From Icerya purchasi (Eukaryota > Arthropoda > Insecta > Hemiptera > Monophlebidae), in assembly GCA_039619475.1 (NCBI GenBank), contig CM077115.1:481008400-481072399 (forward strand): 64,000 bases of DNA, given 5' to 3'. Every line of letters begins with the position of its first letter. Position 1 is the stretch's first letter. Shown here piece by piece: positions 35,978 to 48,100 of this stretch. The position numbers were made by a program, and so were the translations under genes. Under the pieces are notes generated by a model. The model was not told where the DNA came from. It did not search any database and was given only the letters and a program-made list of their open reading frames with translations.

Positions 35978-36418
35978 TAGTGATGGGCAACTTCGAAATG
36001 ATTCATTCGAATTATTTGATTGTTCGATGACTTTGAATGCATTCGATTGTTCTGTGGTTGCATTCGAAATGTTATTTCATTCGAATAATTCATTCGTATT
36101 CACAACAATCATTCGAAATGCTATTTCTCTCGGAAGAATCTAGTCAATGTTTAACGAATACTTCATTCGTTTGTGTTCGGATAGTTTCGGTTTTTATTCG
36201 AATAATTCATTCCTATTTGCAACAATCATTCGAAATGTTATTTCTCTCGAAAGAATCTAGGCGATGTTTAACGAATACTTCATTCGTTTGTGTTCGGATG
36301 GTTCCAGTTTTTATTCGAATAATTCATTCGTATTCACAAAAATCATTCAATTGTTTTTTTTTTTTGACGATTATCGGTTGTTTCGATTGTAAAAACATTT
36401 CGAAATCGCACATCACTA
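35978..36418 (+). mobile_element. hAT-type MITE, copy C, right arm
   Basis: Mirror of 29687-30127. Confidence 0.75.
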
Positions 36419-38990
36419 ATTTTAATACATATACATAAGAAAATAATAAAAAAACGAGTAACAAATAAAAAAATAATAAACAGAGTGATAGCAATATGGT
36501 GTATTTAGAATTTGCATCATCTAATACCTCAAGCATTGTATGTAGAATATAAAAATGAGTAAAAATAGCTATAATTAGAGAGAGTATGAATAAATTTTTA
36601 AAAAATATCAAAAAAAAACCCATGTTATTTTCCGGCGGTGTTTGAAATGAAAATTTCTACATGTATTTAATGTGATAGTTGACGCAGGTGCGAAAATATG
36701 TTTAATTTTTTCAAAATTTAATTCTAAAAACATTTGTGGAAAAGTAAATAAATTAAGTAAACATAGAAATTAGTAGGCATCATATAAAAAATGAAAACTT
36801 ATGATGGAACTTAGAATATAGATGAATGAAAAAAAAGTTGTAATTGAATAGATTAATGAAAAAACATAATAGTCGTTGTGTTTACATTTCTTCTGGTTTT
36901 TTTTTTGTTTTTTTTTTCGTTATGTTTAATGCATCATATTGCTTTTTATGTATAGCCTCTTCACTCTCTTGTTTTCAAAAGTATACTCTTCTGTCAATTA
37001 CTTCTTTAAAAAAACTTTCCGAATTTTAGCATTTATCATATTATATGACATGTACAATAAATTAACAGATTCCATATTGGAGTGTAAAGAAAACTATTTT
37101 AAAAAATCTCTGAAATAAAAAATAATATAAAGAAAAAAGATTGTGAAGCAAAGAAAGAAAAAAAAACAAAAAACAGTGATTCTTCATGATATTTTTACTC
37201 CCCACCCTGGGGACATTTATTTTTGTAGAATTTAAATATTGTTGTAAAAGCAAGTATGATGTTATTTTGTATATCACAGGGTGAAAAAAAAAAATAATAA
37301 TAATACGTTAATCATTGATTTAAAAATTATATTATCATACATTTCCAGCATCCGATGTTTGCATGTGCTTGTATAGAAAGCGTGTATAGACATATACACG
37401 AATAAAATATAATACATCCAAGGTAACTTGCATATTTCTGCTGTTGTCTAAAACCGTTAGAATATTAGGTAAAAGATTGAGTAAGATAAATACGATCGTA
37501 ACACATTGTTTAAAGAAACAAAAATAAAAAATAAAATAACATGATCGATTTAATTTGAATTTAGCAATATTTTTAGAACTAACATGAATTTTTTGTAAAA
37601 CGCGAAAGAAAAAAAAAAGGAAAGAAAACAACGGTAAAATTTGTTAGTTTTACGGATAAATCAGTATAGTTGTATTTAACAATGCCTATGCAGTTAATAA
37701 TCTTTTGTCATTCATTTAACCGTGCGCTCACACACATGCCCACATACATGTATACCGGTCTTAATGGTATGTTTATTATCAACTATCTCATTCATCCAGT
37801 TTTAAAGCTAATTTTCGGCCTTTTTTATAAAACTGCCTCGAAAAGGATGCTAACGGATATTTCATGTCTGCCACTGCAGTGCAGTTCTGCAATAATAAAG
37901 GTACATAATTTATCTCACTCTCACTCTCTTATTCTATAAGCGGATCTCTACCTGTCGTTGCGATTCAACGGTTGTTTCTTATTAGCCATTTCGCACATTT
38001 CAAGCATACATACCATACACACACATGCTTACACATATTTACTCATCCTTACGCGCATGCAGTGTCGATACATGATCTGTAGGTGTTCTGTAATGACGAA
38101 GACTATTCATAGACGTTCCTGTAGATTTCGAAATATTTTCGTATTGAAAAATTTTAAATGTAAAAAATGAAAAATCTTAGAACGAAACATTGAATAAAAA
38201 TTTCCTTCATAATCTGTATTCCAAATAATAAGACTCGTACGTTTTCATCAGCTCCCTCCCTCACGTGTAAAAATTTAGCTTTTTATTTTCTCTCTCTGTC
38301 GTATCAGTCTATTTAAATGATATGAATAATAATAATGAAAATTTTTTTTTTTAAGATAATAAGTGTAAATTGAACGTTTTACGGAAATTTCCATCAAAGT
38401 TTGAAATCTATGTATTAGGTTTTGACCGTTTTTCAAATAAAGTCGTAGATTTACCATTCATATCGAGGAAAAAATAAAAAAATAATTTTTTTCATACTTG
38501 TATATGTAAGCATATACACGCATGCATATGCTGAGAGATAAAAAAAAAAAAAGAAAAAGATTATTTAAATTTAAATAAACAGTTACATAAATTGATGTGA
38601 TTTCATCCATACAACATATTAATTGAAATAGAATGAAATAATAAATGATGTGTTCGGTACTATAATATCTGCGGTGTATCTAAATAATTTTAAAGTAATT
38701 ATATGACCATGAAATAAAATAAAATGTAGGAAATGTATATTATTACATATTAAAATTCCATACATATATACATACATACATTATAATTTATGTGAAACAA
38801 TGTAAAAGATTTTGAAATAATAAAAATAAAAATGCGAGTAAAAGAAAAAAATATGGTTTTATTTCACATATTATACATACTGCGCGAAAGCTGACTTTGG
38901 TACATTGAAAGGTAATTGTTATGTTCATATTCAACTTTCGTAGGATCTAGACAACTCCATCTTTCAAATTCCGCGCCTTTTATTGAATTT
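36419..38990. other. AT-rich spacer, right arm, no gene recognised
   Basis: Mirror of 27115-29686. Confidence 0.5.
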
Positions 38991-40010
38991 TTAATCCGTA
39001 TGAATTGAATGTTGACAGTCGTCGCAATCTTTTACTTTGACACAATTTCGAGTACTCCTGCGTAATGTATCACCGTCGATATAATATTCTTTATCATGTT
39101 CGTGATCGTAGCATGGTAGAAATGATTTTATCGTATCATCCTGTTTTAATCTGTCCGGTAAAAATATATAAATGTCCCCGATGCAACTTGGAAATAATGT
39201 AATTATCATTTCTTTGGTGGCTGTAATGAATAACTGGCTTAAATCATTTATATTGAGATTGTTCATAAGCTTCAGCGGACGGATAACGTGATCGTGCCAT
39301 GTCCTCATCACCATAACATTTTTCACCGCACAATGAAAAATATCATTCTCATAATGGTGTTTACAAGTTAGCAAATTGCTTATACCAGAGTATTCTTGAT
39401 ATAAATCATCGATACTAGGTACTCGAAAGACTTTCTCCATATTAACGAGTTCGTAGTCCAAGTCACGCAACAATTCAGACTTTTCGTTAAGTTCCCATAA
39501 TATAAGTTTTGCATAAGTGGTTAAAATATATACGCGAGCCTTCGGTTTTTCGGACAATATTGTGAATATATCGCGTGCCATGAATATTTCTTCCCGACAG
39601 GGAAATAATGAGGGGTTTTTCAAGTAATGACTCACGGAAGAGCATTGTAAATGAGGCATTTTTGATGCAGACCATGCTCTGCTTGGCTTGTATAGCGTAT
39701 GTAAATACCTCCCGCCAGACATCTCAATCATCGCTAGTTCGGTTACTAGAAAACCATAATCAGAATCCTTATGGAAGCTGAAATCTACAAAATATTCCGC
39801 TATATCCATCTGATCTGACAATAATACTGGACCAACGATTTTATGTGCAAAAGATGTTGATTCTGTTGAAGAATAACCATCATCTGATTGCGGTAATTGA
39901 AGTGACGAAGACGTATACGAGTCGCTATCACTTGCAAATAAATTCTGAATAAATTCAGCGTGCTTAATTGATTTTGAGTTGCTGCTTATGTTAACTATAT
40001 TAGCGTTCAT
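38991..40010 (-). CDS. exonuclease-fold-like protein, 339 aa, right arm copy
   Basis: Identical translation to the copy at 26095-27114, on the opposite strand. The element therefore carries two intact copies transcribed toward each other, both pointing at the palindrome centre. Confidence 0.7.
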   Translation of the reverse strand: MNANIVNISSNSKSIKHAEFIQNLFASDSDSYTSSSLQLPQSDDGYSSTESTSFAHKIVGPVLLSDQMDIAEYFVDFSFHKDSDYGFLVTELAMIEMSGGRYLHTLYKPSRAWSASKMPHLQCSSVSHYLKNPSLFPCREEIFMARDIFTILSEKPKARVYILTTYAKLILWELNEKSELLRDLDYELVNMEKVFRVPSIDDLYQEYSGISNLLTCKHHYENDIFHCAVKNVMVMRTWHDHVIRPLKLMNNLNINDLSQLFITATKEMIITLFPSCIGDIYIFLPDRLKQDDTIKSFLPCYDHEHDKEYYIDGDTLRRSTRNCVKVKDCDDCQHSIHTD

Positions 40011-41379
40011 GATTGAATAATATGTATTTCAAACTTTTCACTAAAAAAAATACAGAGAAAAAGAAAGAGAAAAAGGAAAGATAAAAGACAAAAATAAATG
40101 ATAGAGAAAAAAAGAGAAAAAACATAGGAAATTATTTTCTTTAACGTTGACGTAAATTTTTTAATAATGCGTGAACACAGATTCGACAAAATATACATGT
40201 TTATCATAAAACTAATACTGACCGCTTGAATGATTCCGTTCGATAGTCTATCTCATTAGCTACCTTTGAATCGGTTGTGGCAGTGGAAATGTTACGTCAG
40301 AAAAATGTTGTTCCGTCGGAGAAAGCTGAATATATTTGTATACAAACAAAGTAATCGAGGACTTTGAGTGTATACGCATATGTGAGGGAGTGTGAAAAAT
40401 ATTCTTGTACCGAATAATGGGAAATAGCGTGCGAGCAATGTACAAGTGGTCTTGAAGGTATGCGAGTCATGCAGGTAAAGGTTGTTGCGATGACGAGATA
40501 TATACCTGCAGAGGTTATCGATTCTTGGAAAACAGGTATTGACGTTCGAAAAAATAATGTCTTGAAACGATTGATGATGCGGATGAGTTTATTAAATAAA
40601 AAAATTATGTTTATAGCGAAGCGAATAATATTAAAAATAATTGTGATGTTAATAAATATTTTTTATTGATCGGAGATTTTTCTTTCTCGAAAGGTTAAAA
40701 TTATTTTTGACAATGTTAAGTGTATATGATGACATGACTGTGTAGGAAAAAGTAATACCAGTACAAAAAAAAATAAAGATCGTTAATAAAAATTAGACAT
40801 ATAGAACTGCATGTGGTGTGTATGCGAGACCAATGTGATATGCTATTGTGTCTAACGTTGAAAAAATGTTCATGATCAATAGGGAAATTCGTGATAGAAG
40901 ATAAGTGTGTGGGAATGTGCGGTACGCTTTCGAGTGAACCATTGATTAATTTTTAGAATCGATAAAATAAATAAAGATTACGAAAGATAAGCAATTTTAG
41001 ATGTGAGGGGGCGGGGTAGAAAGAATGAATTTTTAGGATTGAAAAAAAAAAAAAATGAAAAACACATTCGAATCAATTTTTTGAAGAACTCGTAATAGAG
41101 TAACGTATAATGTAGAATCTGTGCGGTTGATAGATAGTATGCTTTCACAACAGTCTGAATGTCTGTTCGGATTAATTTTTAAAACCTCGGAAAACATACA
41201 GAAATACTTACGGACTGAAAATAATCGTAATGAGAAAAATAATAAAATATACTTGGACTAATTTTGAAAAAAAAGTGGTAACACTAATGAATGACACATG
41301 CGCGAGAATGATGCGTGGGCATTCATTGAGGGGCGAGAAATCGATAGATTTATTTTTTAGAACCGGGGAAAACATACAT
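40011..41379. other. right-arm spacer upstream of the 339-aa gene
   Basis: Mirror of 24726-26094. Confidence 0.5.
40259..40354 (+). other. short conserved frame divergent from the 339-aa gene, right arm
   Basis: Mirror of 25751-25846. Confidence 0.45.
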
Positions 41380-41577
41380 AAATACTTACGAATGGAAAAG
41401 TAATCGTAAGTGAGAAAAAATAATAAATATACTTAGACTAATTCTATAATACTTGGCTTGGAAAAATTATTATGAACGATAGGGAAACTATTGAGAGTAG
41501 AGTGTGCACGGGATCGAATGGTTCGCTTTCGCGGTGGCTAACGCTATGGTGGATATAAGCATGTGATCTGCCAGTGC

Positions 41578-41885
41578 TAGTGATGTGCGTCGAAATGTTT
41601 TTACAATCGAAATAATCAACAATCGTCAAAAAAAAACAACAATCAAATGATTTTCATTCGAATGATTTGATTCGAATGATTTTAATTTGAATGATTTTAA
41701 TTCAAATGATTTTGATTCGAATGATTTTGATTCGAATGATTTTAATTCGAATGATTGTTGTGAATACAAATGAATTATTCGAATGAAATAACATTTCGAA
41801 TGTAACTGTGGAACAATCGAATGTATTCAAAGTTATCGAACAATCGAATAATTCGAATGAATCATTTCGAAGTTGCCCATCACTA
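41578..41885 (-). mobile_element. hAT-type MITE, copy B, right arm
   Basis: Mirror of 24220-24527, with one base changed. Confidence 0.8.
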
Positions 41886-42168
41886 GTCAGTGCGCTTTTG
41901 TAACGATCGGAGAATAAGGAAAAATTTTTGGAACCGTAGAAAATGAGAAATATACTTAGACTAATTTTATAATACTTACGGACGGAAAAATAATCGTAAG
42001 TGAGAAAAAATAATAAATATACTTGCACTAATTCTATGATACTTAGGCTTTGAAAAATTATTATGAATGATAGGGAAACTATCGAGAGCAGAGTGTGCAC
42101 GGGATCTAATGGTTCGCTTTCGTGGTGGCTAACACTATGGTAGATATAAGCGTGTGATCTGTCAGTGC

Positions 42169-42542
42169 TAGTGATGTGCGATTTCGAAATGTTTTTACAA
42201 TCGAAACAATCAACAATCGTCAAAAAAAAAAAAAAAAAAAACAAAAAAACAATCGAATGATTTTGATTCAAATGATTTTAATTTGAATGATTTTGATTCG
42301 AATGATTTTGATTCGAATGATTTTAATTCGAATGATTTTGATTCGAATGATTTTTGATTCGAATGATTTTAATTCGAATGATTTTGATTCGAATGATTTT
42401 AATTCGAATGACTGATGTGAATACGAATGAATTATACGAATGAAATAACATTTCGAATGCAACTGTGGAACAATCGAATGCATTCGAAGTTATCGAACAA
42501 TCGAATAATTCGAATGAAACATTTCGAAGTTTCCCATCACTA
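42169..42542 (-). mobile_element. hAT-type MITE, copy A, right arm
   Basis: Mirror of 23563-23936. Confidence 0.8.
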
Positions 42543-42834
42543 GTCAGTACGCTTTTGTAACGATCGGAGAATAAAGAAAAAATTTTTGGAACCGTAGAAA
42601 ATGAGAAATATACTTAGAGCGTTAGTGTGTACATGTAGGGCGTGGTTCCATAATAATGTATCGACTGGAATAGAAATTATAAGAATATTAAGATCCTGTT
42701 TCAACGGTTTTGAAAGTGTTTGCATGCAACGTCACATATAGTGATGGTTGAAGCGAATGTGTTGAAATAAAAAAATAAAAAAAATCTTAGGCTAATTTTA
42801 TAATAATTACGCCCTGAAAAATAAAAAAATACGT

Positions 42835-43438
42835 ACGAATGGAAAAAGAGGAAGAAGGGGGGTTTAGGTTAGTTTCTGGCTTTAAATATTATACTTTGGT
42901 TAAATTCGGAATTTTTATACTTACACGTAGAATTTTGAAAAATCGCGGTATCGCGAACGATCGACAAGTGAGCGGGAACGGCGCGTGCGCCTTCTAAGTA
43001 TGCTAGGAGGGCGAGCGGGGCTTAGGTTACTTTCCTGCTTTAAATATTATATTGAGGTTAATTTTTAAACGTATCGAATTATCGGAAATGCGGGGGAACG
43101 GCGCGTGCGCTTTAGAGATATGCCAGGAGGGCGAGCAGGGGTTTGGTTAGTTTTCAGCTTTAAATATTATATTGAGGTTAATTTTTAAACGTATCGAATT
43201 ATCGGAAATGCGGAGGAACGGCGCGTGCGCGGGAACGGCGCGTGCGCTTTAGAGATATGCCAGGAGGGCGAGCAGGGGTTTGGTTAGTTTTCAGCTTTAA
43301 ATATTACACTTGGGTTAATTTCGGAATTTTTATACTTACACGTAGAATTTTGAAAAATCGCGGTATCGCTGTGGGCGGGAGGGAAGAGTGGGGACTTGGG
43401 TTAGTTTCGGGCTTTAAACATTATACTTGGGTTAATTT
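42835..43438. repeat. subterminal iterated repeats, right
   Basis: Inverted counterpart of 22650-23270, 17 bp shorter because it has one fewer short tandem unit. Confidence 0.8.
43215..43247. repeat. 17-bp tandem repeat, two units
   Basis: Reverse complement of the 22841-22890 array with one unit fewer. Confidence 0.92.
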
Positions 43439-43700
43439 ATAATCGGTTCGGTTTATCGGAAACGAGCGGGACCTGTAGGGTGAAATTTGGAGGAAATTTG
43501 CAAAAAATTTGGAAAAATTTGAGGAAAATTGGGGAAAATTGGGGGAAATCGGGGGAAACTTGGGTGAATTTTCAGCGTCGGAATAAAAAATTGGGTGAAT
43601 TTTTGCCTCCCGAATAAAATACTTAGGTGACTTTTCGCCTCCGGGACAGGAATTGGGGTTGTGACGTCAGACTTCCTAGAGTCGCCATTTATTCACTACT

Positions 43701-43706
43701 TATTAG
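43701..43706. repeat. 6-bp target-site duplication, right copy
   Basis: TATTAG immediately after CACTACT; see 22382-22387. Confidence 0.88.
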
Positions 43707-44249
43707 TAATATATGTGAATAAAATAACCTGTTTGTCAATATTTATGTTTTTAGTTCTATTTGATTGTTCCCTGTGTTGCTAGAGCTGATGATATAGCCC
43801 CGAAAAAGGTTTCCTTAAATTGAGGCTATTATTTTACTTTATTACAGTAAATTTATACTTATTTTTGCCTGTTATTTATTTTATATTTTGTAATTATTTA
43901 TCAATCAATGCGGATCAAGAAAATCATATGGGTTTATTAAATAAGACGCAAAATTCTTTCATAATGTATTAAAATACCGAAAAAAGTGAAACCCAATGTA
44001 GAATATAAACTAGAAACTGAAAAAAAAAAGGGGGTTTTGTTTTTCATATATATAAAACAGCCCCTTAAGGGAACTGTATGGTTATTACAATCTTAGAATT
44101 ATTTCTAAATAAGTAACATTTATAATTCTGAAAGTGAATTAACATATTGCAAAGGAACAGACAACTATTTATTTTTTGCTCTATATAAACACATGTGATC
44201 GCGGAAAGTCTAATAATAAAGGATGAAGTGAGCAACTTGAAATCGCAGA

Positions 44250-44660
44250 ATAAAAGATTGTAAGAAGAATACTGGGACCAGTGAAACAAGGTGGAAAATA
44301 TATAAAAATGAGTAACTAGGAAATATACCAACATGTGGAAAGCATTACTACCGAAGAATTCGATTCTACGGTCATATGCAAAGGATGGAGCCGAGCAGGC
44401 TCACCCGAAGGTTGTTCAATTACATGCGAAAGCTAAAAATAAACGGCACGTGGTACACAGAGACCAAAAAAGACCCGGAGTAACTGAATAATACGCCTGA
44501 AGAAATAGAAAACAGCGATCACCATTAAAGAAGAAACTATTTGACTGTAAAAGATTCGCGGAAAAACAAAAAGAAAGAATTGGCATTCTGTGGACCGAAG
44601 AAAGAAAAAAAAGACACAGTGAATGAATGAAAGCAGTATGGAAAGAGACGAAGAAGAATG
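44250..44660 (+). pseudogene. LINE ORF2 carboxyl-terminal tail relic
   Basis: One frame from about 44250 gives KIVRRILGPVKQGGKYIKMSN, stop, EIYQHVESIT. After a frame change near 44355 it gives RRIRFYGHMQRMEPSRLTRRLFNYM and NGTWYTETKKD, then degraded charged sequence. The order 'RKILR.ILGP ... SNEE.Y...E.I ... RR..FYGH..RM...RLT..IF.Y' is a recurrent ending of insect non-LTR ORF2 proteins. It is a different family from the Jockey-like frame at 56.7 kb. At least three stops make it inactive. The stretch 43707-44249 before it holds nothing I can name. Confidence 0.68.
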
Positions 44661-44705
44661 GCAGGACCAGTTGACAACGTAGTCCATCAGTGGCTAATTC
44701 GAAAT

Positions 44706-44708
<3 letters not shown>

Positions 44709-44743
<35 letters not shown>

Positions 44744-44757
44744 GATAGATAGATAGA
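44709..44757. repeat. TA and GATA microsatellites
   Basis: A TA run followed by four GATA units. Confidence 0.9.
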
Positions 44758-45132
44758 CAGATAGATATAATATATACGTATAATAAAACTTTACAATACG
44801 ACTAGGCCGTTCGGTTTAAAACGTTTAAGACGCGTCTTAGATCTTGAGTAGTAAGCATGCTTCCGGGTTGAAATGGGTATGAAGTCTTTCTTCGTGACGA
44901 TTTCGTCGACCAATTTGATGACCCTCTTAAATCAGTGTGTAAAGATTCGTTCCGTTAGAACCATCGAACGTTGGTTATAATACAGAGGAATTGGTTTTGG
45001 ACTATTTGAATAATGTTTCTGTTTGATGTTTTGGTACATCGCCACATCTGCATTATCCTATAAGTACAAATCGGTCTTATGATGGTTTGATAAATGAGTC
45101 GCTTGTTTTCAAATTTCATCTTGGGATGTCGC

Positions 45133-45133
<1 letters not shown>

Positions 45134-45169
<36 letters not shown>
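45134..45169. repeat. 36-base A run
   Basis: Uninterrupted A tract. It could be the tail of a retroposed sequence read on the plus strand, but no source element was recognised before it. Confidence 0.85.
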
Positions 45170-45173
<4 letters not shown>

Positions 45174-48100
45174 AAAAATAACATAGGAAATTATAAAATT
45201 ACTTTATTTTCTCATTTTATGGCCCACTAAGAGACCTAAGACACCTCTGTCTTTCTACAACATGAAACAGAAACAGAACTGTTCATTGGATACCTTGATG
45301 CGTATTTGGGGGAATTTTGTCGAGAAACATCTCCGTTGTAATCACAAATTTTTTCTAAAATTTTCCTTCTACGGCTATTTTACAGTATTAAGTTCCGTCA
45401 GCTCCCAAAGTCATTGATCGTGCCTAATTTATTCTGCCCGCAACTAGAAGAATAATGGAAACGTGAACGTATAAGAAGTGACTTTTTCCAACAAATTATT
45501 ATTGGAAAGGTATCCGAGAAGGTTCAGATTAACCGCAAAAAATAAATAATAAAAAAAAAAAAATAAATAACGGTAAGAAAAACGAAAGATTTTCATTTCA
45601 AAGTGGAAAATCTTTTCAACTTTCGACTTTTAGCCAGTCTGACGAAGTTGCTTGCCGACCGCGCGTAGCCGCAATAAGAATGTGATTTTCCATCATTAGA
45701 GTCCGATTTATCCGATTAATACGTATTAAGGTGAGTTTTAATTATATCAGTCGAATAAGCGCGTATCGATAGCGTAAATTTCGAAACCGATAAAATAAAC
45801 CGGTGGCCGCCGGACAATGATAACTGATTAATGGCACAATCCGTTACGCATTCCTTTCGGATTCCTTAAGTCCTCCGCGTGGCGGGCAGGAGCGCGTCTC
45901 GAATTCGGAATCGGACCACGGAGCTTTTTAATAATAATTCCGGAGAATAACAGATTTAGCGGCGTTTTCCGTTTAAGCATAATGCGGGGAAGAATGTAGG
46001 CACTGTGACAGTTGCCCATATAGAATGGAGAACACGCGGCAGCTAGCCCGTATTTACGAGAGTGCAGAGGCGCTTTTTCGGTTTGTTTAGGAATTCGACG
46101 GATGGAAAGGAAGCTCGAGAGCCGGTTGGCTACAGCGAACGAACCAGATGATGACATCAATCGGGAGAGAACCAGAAACGGCGGTTGTGACGGGGCGCGG
46201 GCGCAGGTGGGGGGAGGCGAATTATCGGAGGCCAGATCGATACATCGTCATTTGGTTCGGCTGCCTTATCACTTCAGGGAATCTTCTTCTATTAATTTTG
46301 GCCGCGGGAACGAATTCCTCCGAATAATAATAATAATGATGATAATAGATTCCGCATTTGCTCTTTGAAGTCGGCCGGCAGCGATCGGTCCGGAATCGGT
46401 GCCGCGGTCGTCGCAACACAAACCATCGCGGTCATTTAAATAAACATTATCAGCCGCGACGTCCGATCGACCGAAACTGGTCGAAGAATTAATGATCGAC
46501 AAAGCCGCCGCCGTCTAAATGTGGCGATGATATAAATTAGTCGAAATTAATCGATTTGCTGTTTAATCGATTCCTAATGATCGCTTCGAACAACGACGCG
46601 ACCACGTCGGAATCGATTTGCCCGCGCCAGCAGGCTCGCTCCGCGTCAACTCTTGCTGCATCTCAATAGCGGGGGGAGCTGCAAGCGTTTGTGGCCAACT
46701 ACTCGCACACTGTCAGCCTTCACTCATTATTCAACTAACCGTCGTTTTAATTATGTCATTCGTAATCATCTGCACACATATTCACGACATTCTCTCCTTT
46801 TTCACCGTGAAATTATCTAAATCTACGTTCGGGCACGGAAAAAGTTATGGAAACCTTCGCGCGTGCATACGACTTCAAAGATGCCGCGAAACATCGATGC
46901 CTTTCAGATGATAGCGATTTACGATGGAAAAGAAGAAAAAAAATTCTGTCGAAAAGAACCTGTTTATGTAGTAATTTGAGATTCTTTTGCGTGCTTTTCA
47001 TTCCGCGATCCTAATAATTATCGTTTCCTGATTAATTTTCTCAGTTCACGTCATTGATATCGACAAGTATTCCGGTAATAATGTTACAGAATATTTACAC
47101 TGCGTGGCGCGGATAAGAGTTTCTGTCCTTATCGTCGCGCCGCGTTAAAAAAGCTCGCAGTAATAAGCGCCAGTAAACCGGTCCCGATAAAAAAAAAAAA
47201 GAAACCCAATAATAATACGCTCGTTGAGGGCAGTAACTTCTTTACATAGTCACAACTGCGTTAGTACATTAGCTGACGCGGTGTTTTTAATCTAGAGTGA
47301 AGTGCTCGATTAATATCTCCGTTAGTGACGAGTCCAAGTAGGCCAATTAGAAAATAAAAAACAACAAAACAACATAAAGCGTAATGTTTCGGTTTTCCTT
47401 AATGGTAATATTTTTTTTTAAAAAACTGTACATGGGTGAAGAGTAACGGGACAAACTTGGGCCAATGTCCATGCTGACGAACCCATTGGGAAGGGATGGG
47501 CAAAAAAATAAGATCCTACAAAGAAAAATTACGAAACGAAAAAGAAATAGAATGGAACCTATCGGTAATTCTGACTAGGTTGCTTGTAGCCGGGGAAAAT
47601 TTTGGGTGGTCACACTCCAGACAGGAAATAGTGTAGCAATCTAAAATTCTAGGAAAACGTGAATTTCTTATAAATACATGAGAGAAAAAAATTCTCCACA
47701 TAATACTAATATATTCTTTACTGTAATTAAACTTACAACGTTATTCTATTATCATCGGGTTTTTTTTTTTTTCAATTAAAAATTACCTACACGTACTTTT
47801 CATTATAAGTTTTTATTATTTCTGGGCCACTAGAAGATTATTTTTCAACTAGCTCGTTTTTTTGTTTGAAATCTTTTTCAAATTCTCCTGCCCTTCCCTA
47901 TTTCATATTCTATTTCTGCCTACATAGAAACATATGACGGTCACAGAAGGCGTACACTGAAAATTCCACGCTCATAAAATGTTTAGTGTTTGTTTCGTAA
48001 TTTTTCATCAATCTTAAGACTGCAATTGGAGAATAAAAGATGTGCGCACAAGAAAAGAACGCGTTAATATTTTGTAGAAAAGACATATTTGCCTTTCGCG

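Larger units (their letters stand above)
41380..42614. repeat. tandem duplication containing MITEs, right arm
   Basis: Inverted counterpart of 23491-24725. It carries the single Ser/Leu-changing base relative to the other arm (A at 41829). Confidence 0.85.
22388..43700. mobile_element. 21.3-kb palindromic Maverick/Polinton-like element, non-autonomous
   Basis: The whole interval is an inverted duplication: position x pairs with 66105-x over almost the entire length (66088-x outside one 17-bp repeat difference near 22.85 kb). Homology stops exactly at AGTAGTG on the left and CACTACT on the right, where the flanks become unrelated except for the 6-bp direct repeat TATTAG. AG...CT ends and a 6-bp duplication are characteristic of Mavericks/Polintons. 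IS3EU elements also make 6-bp duplications, so superfamily is inferred. Gene content per arm is one intact gene, one singly broken paralogue and one decayed gene; no protein-primed polymerase, integrase, ATPase, protease or capsid frame exists. Its mobility would have to depend on proteins from elsewhere. The sharp ends and differing flanks show that it integrated as a unit. Confidence 0.85.
33057..43700. repeat. right arm of the giant palindrome
   Basis: Inverted copy of 22388-33048. Every feature given for the left arm has a counterpart here on the opposite strand. Confidence 0.93.

Noticed and set aside
22388..43700. The palindrome as an assembly or library artefact (fold-back chimera)
   Set aside because: The outer flanks differ, homology stops precisely at element-like ends, and a 6-bp direct repeat sits outside both ends. 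A chimeric read would mirror the flanks too. Read-level confirmation is still desirable.
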